DNA of 64,000 bases from Burkholderiaceae bacterium (lineage in GTDB: Bacteria; Pseudomonadota; Gammaproteobacteria; Burkholderiales; Burkholderiaceae_C). Numbering within the stretch: position 1 is the stretch's first letter; every line of letters begins with the position of its first letter. The translations under genes were made by a program, and so were the position numbers. The DNA is taken from NCBI GenBank assembly GCA_026125795.1, contig JAHCKM010000001.1:1116001-1180000 (forward strand), in the 5' to 3' direction. Under the pieces are notes generated by a model. It was not told the origin of the DNA. It saw nothing but the letters and a program-made list of their open reading frames with translations, and ran no database searches. Below, one piece after another: positions 12,102-20,544 of the stretch.

Positions 12102-15100
12102 ATCCGGGAGACAAGGTCCGTGTGATCGACAACCCGGGCCGCGTGGGCACGCTCAGCAGCGAGCCTGCGCTCGGGGCCGGGCTGCGCAGGCGGGTGCTCG
12201 TCAACTTTCCGGACGGTGAGGAGTATGTGCTCGAGGCTTCGCTCGAGAAGGTCGAGCGCGAGACGCGCAACCCGTTTGAGCTAATGGGTCGTGGCGACTA
12301 CGGCCGGGTGCAAGACCTGCGCGGCGCCATCACCTTCTATCGCCTGAGCGGCAAGCTAGCGAACCTCATTTACAGCCTCAACACGACAAGCACGCGCTTC
12401 CTACCCTACCAGTTCAAGCCGGTGCTGCAGTTTCTCGACTCGCCCGCCCGAGGCATCGTGATAGCGGACGAAGTCGGCCTGGGTAAGACGATCGAAGCCG
12501 GTTTGATCTGGACCGAGCTGAGGGCGCGGGAGGATGCCCGCCGGCTCTTGGTGGTGTGCCCCGCGATGCTGCGCGAGAAGTGGCAGTTCGAACTCCTGAA
12601 CCGCTTCGGCGTGAAGGCGGAGATCGTCGATGCGCGAGAGCTGCTGGTGCGACTGCAATCTGCTCGGGAGAGGCCGCACGAAGAGTTCGCGCTTATCGCC
12701 AGCATGCAAGGTATGCGTCCTCCCAAGGGCTGGAACGACCGGGACGAGCCTTCGCGCGCGCCCACGGCGCGCCTGGCACGCTACCTGGCCGAAGACGACG
12801 GACAGGAAGCCTTGCTGCACCTGGTGATCGTTGACGAGGCGCACTATCTGCGCAACGCAGAGACACAGACGCATCGATTCGCGGCGCTGCTGCGTCCAGT
12901 GGCGGACGGGCTCGTGCTGCTGTCGGCGACGCCAATCCAGATGCGCAGCACCGACCTGTTCAACCTGCTGCACCTCCTGGACGCTGACGCGTTTCCGTAT
13001 GAGTGGACCTACGACCAGTCCGTTCAGGCCAATGCGCCGGTGGTGGCGCTGCGGGACCGCGTTCTTCGCGGGCATGTAAGGCAGGACGAGTTTGTGGCTG
13101 CACTGAAGCAAGCGCTCGAACAGCGCTTCTTCGACGACAGCGAGCAGATTCGCTTCCTGCTGGCCGAGCCTCCCAGCGACGAAGAGCTGGCCAGCCCGAC
13201 CGGCCGCGCACGCCTGGCCGACCAGCTCGACCGCATCAACCCACGCGCGAAGGTGATCGCGCGCACCCTCAAGCGCGATGTAGACGAACTGCGTGTCGAG
13301 CGCGAGCCCGTCACGATCAAGGCGCGGATGTCGACGGCGGAACGGGCTTTCTACGAACGCGTGACGGACGCGGTACGCGATTACTGCCAGGCCAGGGATG
13401 TGGGGGAGGGCTTCCTGCTGACGATTCCGCAGCGCCAGATGTCTAGTTGCATGGCTGCCGCCTGTCGGGGCTGGGCTGCACGTCCGCAGGCCGATGCGGA
13501 CGAATTGGAAGAGACACTGTATGAGCTGGACGGTGACCTGGACCTCACGCTCGCTGACAACGGCCCGCGCGCGGAGATGGCTTCCCGAACGAGCGCCGGC
13601 AACAGTGAGTTGATGCGAACGCTGAGGTCGATTGCACGCGAAGTCGGCGAGTACAACGCGCTGGCCAAGTCCGACGGCAAACTCAACGCGCTGGTGCAGC
13701 ATCTGCAGGACTACTGGCGCGAGAACCCGGGCCGCAAGGTCGTACTCTTTGCTTTCTACCGGAATACGCTGTACTACCTCCAGGAACGGCTGGCGGAGCT
13801 GGGTGTCCGAACGGCGGTGTTGCATGGCGGCATGGACAAGATGGCTGTCATCGGCGATTTCGAACTGCCCGATGGGCCGACGGTGTTGCTGTCGTCGGAG
13901 GTGGCATCCGAAGGTGTGGACCTCCAGTTTTCAAGCCTGGTCGTCAACTACGACCTGCCTTGGAACCCCGCGAAGATCGAGCAGCGCATCGGCCGGATCG
14001 ACCGCATCGGGCAGGAGGCCGACAAGATCCTGATCTGGAATCTTGTCTATGCAGACACGCTCGACGAGCGGGTCTTGGAGCGGCTGCTTGAGCGGTTGAA
14101 CATCTTCAGGATGGCGTTGGGCAGCATGGAGGAGATGCTCGGCGCCACCGTGCTCACGCTGACGCGCGACCTGTTGTCGCACTGCCGGACGGCCGAGCAG
14201 GAGCTGGCACGCATCGATCGGGCGAAGGTCACCATCGAGACGCAGCGCCGGCAGCAAGAGGAGCTGGATGTCCGTGCCACCGAACTGCTCGGACATGGCG
14301 ACTTCATCCAGAACAAGGTGAAGGCGGCGCATGAGCTGGGGCGCTATATCCGCGGCGAGGACCTGCTGGTCTACGTGCGCGACTACCTCGAGAAGGAGTT
14401 CAGCGGGACGCGACTGGTCCGGTCCGAGCGCGATCCGATGGAGGCTTCCCTCGAGCTATCGGTCGATGGCCGCGTGCACTTCAACCAGTTCATCCAACTG
14501 CATCGACTTCACGGGCGCACCGCTGTCTTGGCGAACCCACCGCCCAGGCTGTTGTTCGACAACAAGCTAGGTGCGCCACCGAAAGGGTTGGAGAAAGTCA
14601 CACAGGACCACCCGCTGATCCGCTTCGTGTCTGAACGACAGACGACCACCGGCAAGCACTCGATGTACTTCCCGACATCGGCTGTCGAGCTTGCCCGCGA
14701 GAAGGCGAAGGTCCGCCCTGGCATCTACGTCTATGTGGTCATGCGATGGTCGTTGTCGGGGACGCGCGACCTCGAACGCTTGGTGTACCGCGTTCGATGC
14801 CTCGAAGACGACGACGTGCTGGAGGATGACGCCGCTGAAGCCTTGGTGAACGCCGCCGCGTTGGAGGGCGTGGACTGGCATGGCGCAAAGGCGACGCTGG
14901 ATCATGCACTGTGCGCGGAACTACAGGACCGGTGCCATCACGACATCGAAGAACTGTTCAAGAGTGCCAAGGGCGCGCAGATCCGAGAGAACCGTGACCG
15001 TGTCAAGGCCATGATCGGATCGCTCGAACAAGACTTGAAGCGCCGCACGCAACAGGCGCAAGACCGCATTGCGGACTACGAAGCGTCGGCCGATGCCAAG

Positions 15101-15244
15101 CGCAGGCGCCTTGTGCCGATGGAGCAAGGCCGGCTCAAGCAACTGACGCAGCGCGTGCAAGAGCGCATCGTGGAATTGGGCATGAAGGAGACCCTTAGCA
15201 CGGAGGAGAGTGACGTGTCGTCCGGCGTCATTCGGGTAGCCTAA
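12098..15244 (+). CDS. SNF2/RapA-like helicase of the second defence-like operon
   Basis: This 1048-residue protein starts at the ATG overlapping the upstream stop, with GAGGG 7 bp before it. The first 45 residues (GDKVRVIDNPGRVGTL) look like a small SH3/KOW-like barrel. The motor follows: Walker A DEVGLGKT at about 124-131, VIVDEAH near 242-248, SATPIQMRS near 274-282, and C-terminal helicase motifs SSEVASEGVDLQF and QRIGRIDRIGQ near 606-640. A long helical tail, probably coiled-coil, runs to the end. RapA/DrmD-like helicases of this type are common in prokaryotic defence islands. It is distinct from the SNF2 gene at 2463: the two differ in N-terminal domains and spacing, so this is not a simple duplication. 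Confidence 0.8.
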   Translation: MNPGDKVRVIDNPGRVGTLSSEPALGAGLRRRVLVNFPDGEEYVLEASLEKVERETRNPFELMGRGDYGRVQDLRGAITFYRLSGKLANLIYSLNTTSTRFLPYQFKPVLQFLDSPARGIVIADEVGLGKTIEAGLIWTELRAREDARRLLVVCPAMLREKWQFELLNRFGVKAEIVDARELLVRLQSARERPHEEFALIASMQGMRPPKGWNDRDEPSRAPTARLARYLAEDDGQEALLHLVIVDEAHYLRNAETQTHRFAALLRPVADGLVLLSATPIQMRSTDLFNLLHLLDADAFPYEWTYDQSVQANAPVVALRDRVLRGHVRQDEFVAALKQALEQRFFDDSEQIRFLLAEPPSDEELASPTGRARLADQLDRINPRAKVIARTLKRDVDELRVEREPVTIKARMSTAERAFYERVTDAVRDYCQARDVGEGFLLTIPQRQMSSCMAAACRGWAARPQADADELEETLYELDGDLDLTLADNGPRAEMASRTSAGNSELMRTLRSIAREVGEYNALAKSDGKLNALVQHLQDYWRENPGRKVVLFAFYRNTLYYLQERLAELGVRTAVLHGGMDKMAVIGDFELPDGPTVLLSSEVASEGVDLQFSSLVVNYDLPWNPAKIEQRIGRIDRIGQEADKILIWNLVYADTLDERVLERLLERLNIFRMALGSMEEMLGATVLTLTRDLLSHCRTAEQELARIDRAKVTIETQRRQQEELDVRATELLGHGDFIQNKVKAAHELGRYIRGEDLLVYVRDYLEKEFSGTRLVRSERDPMEASLELSVDGRVHFNQFIQLHRLHGRTAVLANPPPRLLFDNKLGAPPKGLEKVTQDHPLIRFVSERQTTTGKHSMYFPTSAVELAREKAKVRPGIYVYVVMRWSLSGTRDLERLVYRVRCLEDDDVLEDDAAEALVNAAALEGVDWHGAKATLDHALCAELQDRCHHDIEELFKSAKGAQIRENRDRVKAMIGSLEQDLKRRTQQAQDRIADYEASADAKRRRLVPMEQGRLKQLTQRVQERIVELGMKETLSTEESDVSSGVIRVA

Positions 15245-15252
15245 ACGGCGGT

Positions 15253-15278
15253 GTTAGGGAGGCACGTTAGGGAGGCAC
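15253..15278 (+). repeat. Tandem 13-bp repeat carrying duplicated Shine-Dalgarno sequences
   Basis: GTTAGGGAGGCAC occurs twice in perfect tandem between the SNF2 stop and the Hsp70-like gene. Each copy holds a GGAGG. The second copy is 8 bp before the GTG at 15284, and the first also precedes an upstream in-frame GTG at 15251. Slippage in this repeat would change the ribosome-binding distance or number, so it may tune expression of the downstream genes. Confidence 0.8.
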
Positions 15279-15283
15279 CAGTA

Positions 15284-17038
15284 GTGGCTAGTTCGAAGAA
15301 GCCAGCGCCGAAGCCGGCGCGCGTGAAGGGGCCTGCCCCCTCGAAAACTACCAAGACCGGCGGACCGACCAAAGGCCCGGGGGCGCGGGATTCTTGGTCG
15401 GGTGCGGTGCGCGGCGTTGTGCCCTTGAAGCAGGCAAAGACTTCGCCCGGTGTGACCAAGCCGTCGACCGTGGTTCCCGGACCTCGATCCGGCGGCAGGG
15501 GGCCCACGAAGCTGGCGAAGACAACGAACCGAAGGTCGCCGCCGCGCTACCTTCATTTGCGCGAGCCAATCGCCCGGCCGGACCCTCCTCCCGACCGAGT
15601 TCGATTGGTTCTTCGTACCGGCGCGGCGCTTCGATGGAGCGGTGAGCCGACTTCTGAAACGCGCCTGTTGTCTCGCAAGGAACCGCTTGGTCGGAGGGTC
15701 CAGCCGACGGCTGCGCCGACGAGGGCGGCTCGCGATATCGTGCTGGGGTTGGACTTCGGCACTTCGACCACCAAGGTCGTCGTGGGTGATCGCACACTGA
15801 AGCAAGCCTTCGCGGTGCCGTTCTGCGACGCCGCTGGGATCGAGGCCTATCTGCTGCCGTCACGCTTGTACCGGGACGGACATCTGTGGACCTTGCGACG
15901 CGGCCCGAATTCGATCGGGGATCTCAAGCTGGCTCTAATGGCACAGCCCGACGACCCGATGACACGCCGGAGTGTCCTGGCTTTCATTGCATTGGTGATT
16001 CGATCTGCGCGGGCCTGGCTGTTCGACGCCTACGCGGATGCCTACCAGGGCACCACGCTCGTGTGGACGCTCGCCGTTGGTCTGCCTGCCGCTCAAGCAA
16101 CAGAAGGTGAGCTGCCTCGGCTGTATCAGCAGTTAGGCCGAGGTGCCTGGCTGTTGGCGGGCGCCGAAGGCGAAGTGACCGATGCGGCTTGCGACGCAGC
16201 GCTACGGCAGGCGCAGAGCGAACCCGGTGAGGGCGAGGAGATCGATGTCGTGGCCATGCCGGAGATCGCGGCGCAGGTCTACGGTTTCGTCACCTCAAGC
16301 CAGTTCGATGCCAAGGCACGAAACCTGTACCTGCTGGCCGACGTGGGCGCGGGCACCGTGGATTCGTGCCTCTTTCAAGTCCGTCGTGCTGGCAGCGCTT
16401 GGTCGTTCGATATCTTCACCGCTGCGGTCGAAGCGAACGGAGTGATGAACGCTCATCGTGCCCGGGTCGACTGGTGGCAACATCATCTGCAGCGCTCAAC
16501 ATCGGGGCTGGTGTTGGCGCAACAGTTTGAGGAGATCAGGCTGGAGATCGACCACCCGGCTTACCCACCCGCATCGTTCCGAGACTATGTGTCGGGTGTC
16601 GAGATCGAACTGTCCGGCAAGCAACAAGGTCCCGACGTGCACTTCATCGACGGGCGTGTGGCGGTCCAGTTGCGGGGAAGGACTCTGCACCGCGCGTACT
16701 CGAAGCGACTACTGAATCCCCAGGATATCGGTGGCGTGCCTCTGTTCTATTGCGGCGGTGGCGCTCGGCACCCACTGTTTGCGGCGGTACCGAGCAAGCT
16801 CGAGAAAGGGTTCGACGGGTTCTCGTGGCTGGCACCAAAGCGGCGCGAGCTGACGCTCCCCACGGACTTGCGTGTGCCGGGCGTTGTACGTGCCGACTAC
16901 GACCGACTCTCGGTCGCCTACGGCCTGAGCATGCTTGACTCCGCCGCTGTGACTCGAGTCAAGACGACGGTGCCAAGGCTGGCGCCGGATGAGCTAGGTG
17001 GCTGGCGCGATCACTACGTGGGTAAAGACTCCGTTTGA
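15284..17038 (+). CDS. Hsp70/actin-fold ATPase with a basic N-terminal extension
   Basis: The start is set at GTG 15284 (584 residues) because GGAGG lies 8 bp upstream. The first 150 residues are rich in Lys, Pro, Arg and Ala and are probably disordered and nucleic-acid binding. The ATPase core then shows the phosphate-1 loop GLDFGTSTTKVVV at about 155-167 and the phosphate-2 loop ADVGAGTVDSCLF at about 352-364, the pattern of the Hsp70/actin superfamily. There is no recognisable substrate-binding domain of canonical DnaK and no DnaJ or GrpE gene beside it. It sits between an SNF2 helicase and an HNH nuclease, with its stop overlapping the nuclease start, so a role as an ATP-dependent switch or assembly factor for that pair is plausible (inference). 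Confidence 0.7.
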   Translation: MASSKKPAPKPARVKGPAPSKTTKTGGPTKGPGARDSWSGAVRGVVPLKQAKTSPGVTKPSTVVPGPRSGGRGPTKLAKTTNRRSPPRYLHLREPIARPDPPPDRVRLVLRTGAALRWSGEPTSETRLLSRKEPLGRRVQPTAAPTRAARDIVLGLDFGTSTTKVVVGDRTLKQAFAVPFCDAAGIEAYLLPSRLYRDGHLWTLRRGPNSIGDLKLALMAQPDDPMTRRSVLAFIALVIRSARAWLFDAYADAYQGTTLVWTLAVGLPAAQATEGELPRLYQQLGRGAWLLAGAEGEVTDAACDAALRQAQSEPGEGEEIDVVAMPEIAAQVYGFVTSSQFDAKARNLYLLADVGAGTVDSCLFQVRRAGSAWSFDIFTAAVEANGVMNAHRARVDWWQHHLQRSTSGLVLAQQFEEIRLEIDHPAYPPASFRDYVSGVEIELSGKQQGPDVHFIDGRVAVQLRGRTLHRAYSKRLLNPQDIGGVPLFYCGGGARHPLFAAVPSKLEKGFDGFSWLAPKRRELTLPTDLRVPGVVRADYDRLSVAYGLSMLDSAAVTRVKTTVPRLAPDELGGWRDHYVGKDSV

Positions 17039-17859
17039 GCGCCGGAGCGGGCGCGCTGACCGTGGCAACTTTCCGCACCCTGGGCCTGCTGGATCGCGCG
17101 GCAATGCGCAAGCTGGCCGTGGACGCAGGGTTCGACATCGTGAGCGACGCGGCCGAGTGGGTCGAGGCTGCCAGTTCGCAGGCGCCGCTTCGGGTTTGGC
17201 TTGCCATTGACGCGACCGATCGCGTGGTGGCCGGCCTGTCGATGGGTCACGTGGCTCGTTGTTTGGCGCGGGATGGAGTTGGCGCTGCGGCTACTGTGCC
17301 GGTGGATACGCCGCGTGCGTCGACATGGCTCTCTTTCGACAGCTTCGCGCAAGCCGACACAGCACTCGGTCGTGCTTGGGCACTGTCGCGCACGCTGCCG
17401 CAAGCGCTGGTGTCCCGCTTCTGGGAAGAGACGCAACAGGCACTGGCGAACCAAGCCGACCCGCCAAGCACCACTGAACGGGAGGCCATGGTCCGGCAGC
17501 GCATTGGACAGCAGTTGTTCCGCGAAGGGCTGATGACGCTGTGGCAAGGCCGGTGCGCCGTGACAGGGCTTGACGTTCCGGAGCTGCTGCGTGCCAGCCA
17601 TGCGAAGCCCTGGGCAGACAGTACGGACGAGGAGCGACTCGACGTGTACAACGGCCTATTGCTCGCAGCTCACCTTGATGCTGCGTTCGACGCGGGCCTG
17701 CTTGGCGTTGACGACTATGGAAGGGTGCTGCTCTCCCCGCAGTTGCTTGGTTCAGCCGCTCAGTTGCTCGGTGTGGCCGACCTCCCGCAGATTGCCATCG
17801 CGCCGGCCCACCGGCCGTACCTGGAGTGGCACCGGCGTAGAGTGTTTCGGGCGCAGTGA
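17035..17859 (+). CDS. HNH endonuclease
   Basis: The C-terminal half carries an HNH_2-type domain: CAVTGLDVPELLRASHAKPW at about 176-195, then YNGLLLAAHLDAAFDAGLL. The conserved Cys, His, Asn and second His fit a beta-beta-alpha metal nuclease of the McrA-like type. The first 150 residues are an unrecognised domain with no obvious motif. The start is taken at TTG 17035, which overlaps the Hsp70-like stop; GTG 17062 is an alternative. It is the only clear DNA-cutting enzyme visible in this part of the island, so it is the likely effector of the SNF2/Hsp70 operon. Confidence 0.75.
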   Translation: MSAGAGALTVATFRTLGLLDRAAMRKLAVDAGFDIVSDAAEWVEAASSQAPLRVWLAIDATDRVVAGLSMGHVARCLARDGVGAAATVPVDTPRASTWLSFDSFAQADTALGRAWALSRTLPQALVSRFWEETQQALANQADPPSTTEREAMVRQRIGQQLFREGLMTLWQGRCAVTGLDVPELLRASHAKPWADSTDEERLDVYNGLLLAAHLDAAFDAGLLGVDDYGRVLLSPQLLGSAAQLLGVADLPQIAIAPAHRPYLEWHRRRVFRAQ

Positions 17860-17892
17860 TGGCGGGAACGCCAGTCTCTTGAAGCCAACCAA

Positions 17893-18696
17893 ATGAGCGA
17901 CACGGCGACCCCAACTTCGGACGCGGCAGCCGCTGCTGCGCCGGTCCATGTGCTCGTCGATCTCGAGAACAACCAGCCAACCCTCGACCAGGTGAGGGCG
18001 CTCGTCCCGGACATGACCAATGTCTGGCTCTTCCACAGCGGCAAGCAGAGTAGGCACCTCGAAGGGTTCGCATCGCTAGGTGCACGACAGATGGCGGTGC
18101 CCATCTCTCGGCCAGGCAAGAACTCGCTCGACTTCCACCTGTCGTTCTATCTTGGCTACATCGCGGCGCGGAACCCGGGCGCGAAGCTTGTCGTAGTGGC
18201 GATCGATGGTGGCTATGCGCCGATGGTCGAGCACGCAGTGAAGACCCTGGGTTTCGACGTGGATCGTGTGTCGGTCAAGCCATTGGCTGTGAAGAAGAAG
18301 GCGGCAACGAAGTCTGCCAAGCTCGCGGCGAAGACCACGAAGAAGGCGGCCAAGAAGAAGTCTGCCGCATCCGACATCCAGAAGAGCGTTCCGGCAGCAA
18401 AGCAGGCCGCGAAGAAGAAGCCCGCGGCGAAGGTTGCGCCCGCCAAGGGCGTGCCGTCAGTGGTCAAGAAGGTCCTGACGGGCGCTGCCGACGACAAGCA
18501 CATCGATCGGCTCATCAAGGGATTGCGCAAGATGGGCGACAAGGCGCCTGCTCGAGCGAAGACCTATCGACAGCACCTGAAGTCGATGCTCGGCAAGGAT
18601 GCCAAGGACGCCGCCGTCGAAGCCGCTGCCGCCGAGCTCGCCAAGCGCGGCGTTGCCACGATCGATGGCAGCGCTGTCAAGTACAGCTTCGCCTAA
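17893..18696 (+). CDS. PIN/NYN-like protein with histone-H1-like linker
   Basis: This protein has 267 residues. Residues 18-125 look like a PIN/NYN-type fold: VHVLVDLENNQP with an Asp-Glu-Asn loop, NSLDFHLSFYLGYIA and VVVAIDGGYAPMVEHA, with acidic residues suitable for metal binding. Residues 128-190 are a Lys/Ala/Pro repeat (KKAATKSAK, AAKKKPAAK) like bacterial H1-type proteins, expected to bind DNA or RNA. The last 70 residues form a small helical domain (DDKHIDRLIKGLRKMGDKA). It lies 33 bp after the HNH gene and may belong to the same transcript. The function is unknown; nucleic-acid binding is likely and nuclease activity possible. Confidence 0.6.
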   Translation: MSDTATPTSDAAAAAAPVHVLVDLENNQPTLDQVRALVPDMTNVWLFHSGKQSRHLEGFASLGARQMAVPISRPGKNSLDFHLSFYLGYIAARNPGAKLVVVAIDGGYAPMVEHAVKTLGFDVDRVSVKPLAVKKKAATKSAKLAAKTTKKAAKKKSAASDIQKSVPAAKQAAKKKPAAKVAPAKGVPSVVKKVLTGAADDKHIDRLIKGLRKMGDKAPARAKTYRQHLKSMLGKDAKDAAVEAAAAELAKRGVATIDGSAVKYSFA

Positions 18697-18882
18697 GCAG
18701 CCGGGCGCGTAGCGCTGATCGGCCTCGCGGTTCTTCACCACGAGGTTGCAACAGTTGGTGAGGACGACGCGGATCTCTTGCGTCGTTACGGGAACGTCTG
18801 GAATGTCTCGGCACTTCTGAGACGATTTCAAGGGTCGCGCGAGGGACTGTCGCGTGCGTCGGCACGGCGGCACGATGCGCGC

Positions 18883-19782
18883 ATGCGTTTCTGGAAGAAG
18901 GCCGACGCCAATCAGCTCGATCTAGTGGGCGATGCGGATGCGCCAGAGGCTCCGAGGTCCGCGTCGCAAGTGAAGGCGAAGGCAACGGTGTCGCTGGCGA
19001 GCGGCATCCCACGTATGGTGCCGACCTCGCAGATCGTCGAGGACCCGGGTAACCCGCGGACCGAATTCCCAGACGCCAAGGTGATCGAACTCGCCGACGA
19101 CATCCGTCAGCGCGGCATCCTCGAAGCGCTCGTTGTTCATCCGGCGGACGAGTGGGGGCGCTACCTGCTTCACTTCGGCGCGATGCGGCTTCGGGCCGCG
19201 GTACGCGCGGGCCTGCAGGAGGTGCCGGTGGTGATCCGCGATGCGCCCGCAAACCGCTACGCCCAGGTCGCTGAAAACCTGAAGCGTCACAGCCTCTCTC
19301 CACTCGACCTGGCACGCTTCATTCGCGACCAAGTGAACGCCGGCGATTCGCAAACGACGATCGCCAAGCAACTCGGCATGAACCTCACAACCGTCGCGCA
19401 CCACCTTTCGCTGCTGGAGCTGCCTCCGGCGCTCGACGAAGCGATGAAGAATGGTCGGTGCACCTCGCCGAGAACGCTGCACGAATTGAGCAAGTTGCAC
19501 GAGCATCAGCCTGAGCAGGTGAAGGCGTTGGTCGATGGGCCGGGTGACATCACGCGCGAGGCGGTGGCGACCCTGCGTGAGCGGGTGGACTCGCGTGCTG
19601 CCGCGCCATCGACCAGGCTGATCTCGCAAGCCATCACCGCGTGCGATCGATTGGAGAAGCTGCTCGGCCGTATTGATCTATTGGCGCTTGACACCGTCGG
19701 TGCTGACCTCGCGGTTCTGCGCGCGAAGGTCGCTGCGCTGTCGAGCTGGTCGCCATCAGGGTCTGACCGTCAGACCCCATGA
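18883..19782 (+). CDS. ParB/KorB-like partition or regulatory protein
   Basis: This 299-residue protein starts at ATG 18883. A ParB/Srx-type N-terminal domain (PTSQIVEDPGNPRTEF, then HFGAMRLRAAVRAG) is followed by the ParB helix-turn-helix (LSPLDLARFIRDQVNAG, IAKQLGMNLTTVAHHLSLL). It resembles plasmid KorB/ParB proteins, which bind DNA for partition or repression. No ParA gene is next to it in the window. Upstream, GTCTC/GAGAC arms at 18805-18809 and 18819-18823 form a small inverted repeat that could be a binding site, but this is weak. In the island it probably supports maintenance or controls the adjacent mobilization genes. Confidence 0.75.
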   Translation: MRFWKKADANQLDLVGDADAPEAPRSASQVKAKATVSLASGIPRMVPTSQIVEDPGNPRTEFPDAKVIELADDIRQRGILEALVVHPADEWGRYLLHFGAMRLRAAVRAGLQEVPVVIRDAPANRYAQVAENLKRHSLSPLDLARFIRDQVNAGDSQTTIAKQLGMNLTTVAHHLSLLELPPALDEAMKNGRCTSPRTLHELSKLHEHQPEQVKALVDGPGDITREAVATLRERVDSRAAAPSTRLISQAITACDRLEKLLGRIDLLALDTVGADLAVLRAKVAALSSWSPSGSDRQTP

Positions 19783-19943
19783 AGCCCGCTTGCACGACCG
19801 TCGCCTTTCCGGCGCCTTCCCGTCGCCTATGCGGCGCCTTTGGAACGGCTACGCGTCACCTATGGTCCGCTTTCGGTTCGGCTTTGGACCACGTTTGTTT
19901 CGGCCTCTGTTCACCCAAAGCAAATCCAGTCTCTTTGGACGTA

Positions 19944-19967
19944 GGGCAGGATAGGCTGGCCGCCAGC
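19944..19967 (-). other. Candidate MOBP-type oriT (nic site plus hairpin)
   Basis: On the minus strand bases 19955 to 19944 read CCTATCCTGCCC. This contains TATCCTG followed by C, the IncP/MOBP nic consensus, with the cut expected between 19947 and 19946. Immediately 5' of it on the same strand is a short hairpin with GCTGG/CCAGC arms at 19955-19959 and 19963-19967. Hairpin-then-nic order and the location 41 bp before a MobC-like gene and relaxase fit an origin of transfer. The 225-bp gap between parB and mobC holds no gene I can support. Confidence 0.6.
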
Positions 19968-20007
19968 GAACCGATGCATGCGAGGCGCCGTGCCTCGGAG
20001 TTCCGCG

Positions 20008-20544
20008 ATGCCGGATTCCGCGGCTGACCGCGTCACCATCAACCTGCGCGGCATCGGCGATGCCGTCCGCTCCGCGGCGGCCGCGCGCGGCTTGACGATC
20101 GCTGCCTTTGCGCGAGAAGCCCTGGTCAGCGCCCTGGGCGCGGCGCCGCCGACGCGGGAGTTGCACGATGCTCCGTCGCCGCGCCTTTACGGCAGCGTCA
20201 AGCTCACTTGGCGCATGGACGCGCGCGCCGCGGAAGCGCTCGCGGCCAACGCCCGTGCCTTGGGGCTGAGCTACGGCCAGTATGTCGGGTACCTGGTCAG
20301 CGCCGCGCCGTTGCCAGCGCCATTGGCGCAGCGCGCCGCCGACCGAGCGGCGCTGCAAGCGTCGACCGACCACATGGCGGTGCTGGCGCGCGAGGTCAGC
20401 GAGGTGCTGCATCTGGCCCGCGCGGGCCGGTCGGTGGAAGAGACGGGGAAGCGCGCCGAGCACATCCGAAGCATGGTCGCCGACGTGCGCCGCCACCTGG
20501 AGCTGGCGTCGTCGTTTCTCTCCGATCGTGGAGGCACGCCATGA
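20008..20544 (+). CDS. MobC-like relaxosome accessory protein
   Basis: This 178-residue protein has its start set at ATG 20008, with GGAG 7 bp upstream. The N-terminus (DRVTINLRGIGDAVRSAAAARGLTIAAFAREALV) looks like a ribbon-helix-helix DNA-binding segment, and a second similar stretch (LTWRMDARAAEALAANARALGLSYGQYVGYLV) follows. The C-terminus is helical. Its stop overlaps the relaxase start (ATGA). Small RHH proteins encoded just before a relaxase usually bind oriT and help open it; the candidate oriT lies directly upstream. Confidence 0.65.
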   Translation: MPDSAADRVTINLRGIGDAVRSAAAARGLTIAAFAREALVSALGAAPPTRELHDAPSPRLYGSVKLTWRMDARAAEALAANARALGLSYGQYVGYLVSAAPLPAPLAQRAADRAALQASTDHMAVLAREVSEVLHLARAGRSVEETGKRAEHIRSMVADVRRHLELASSFLSDRGGTP

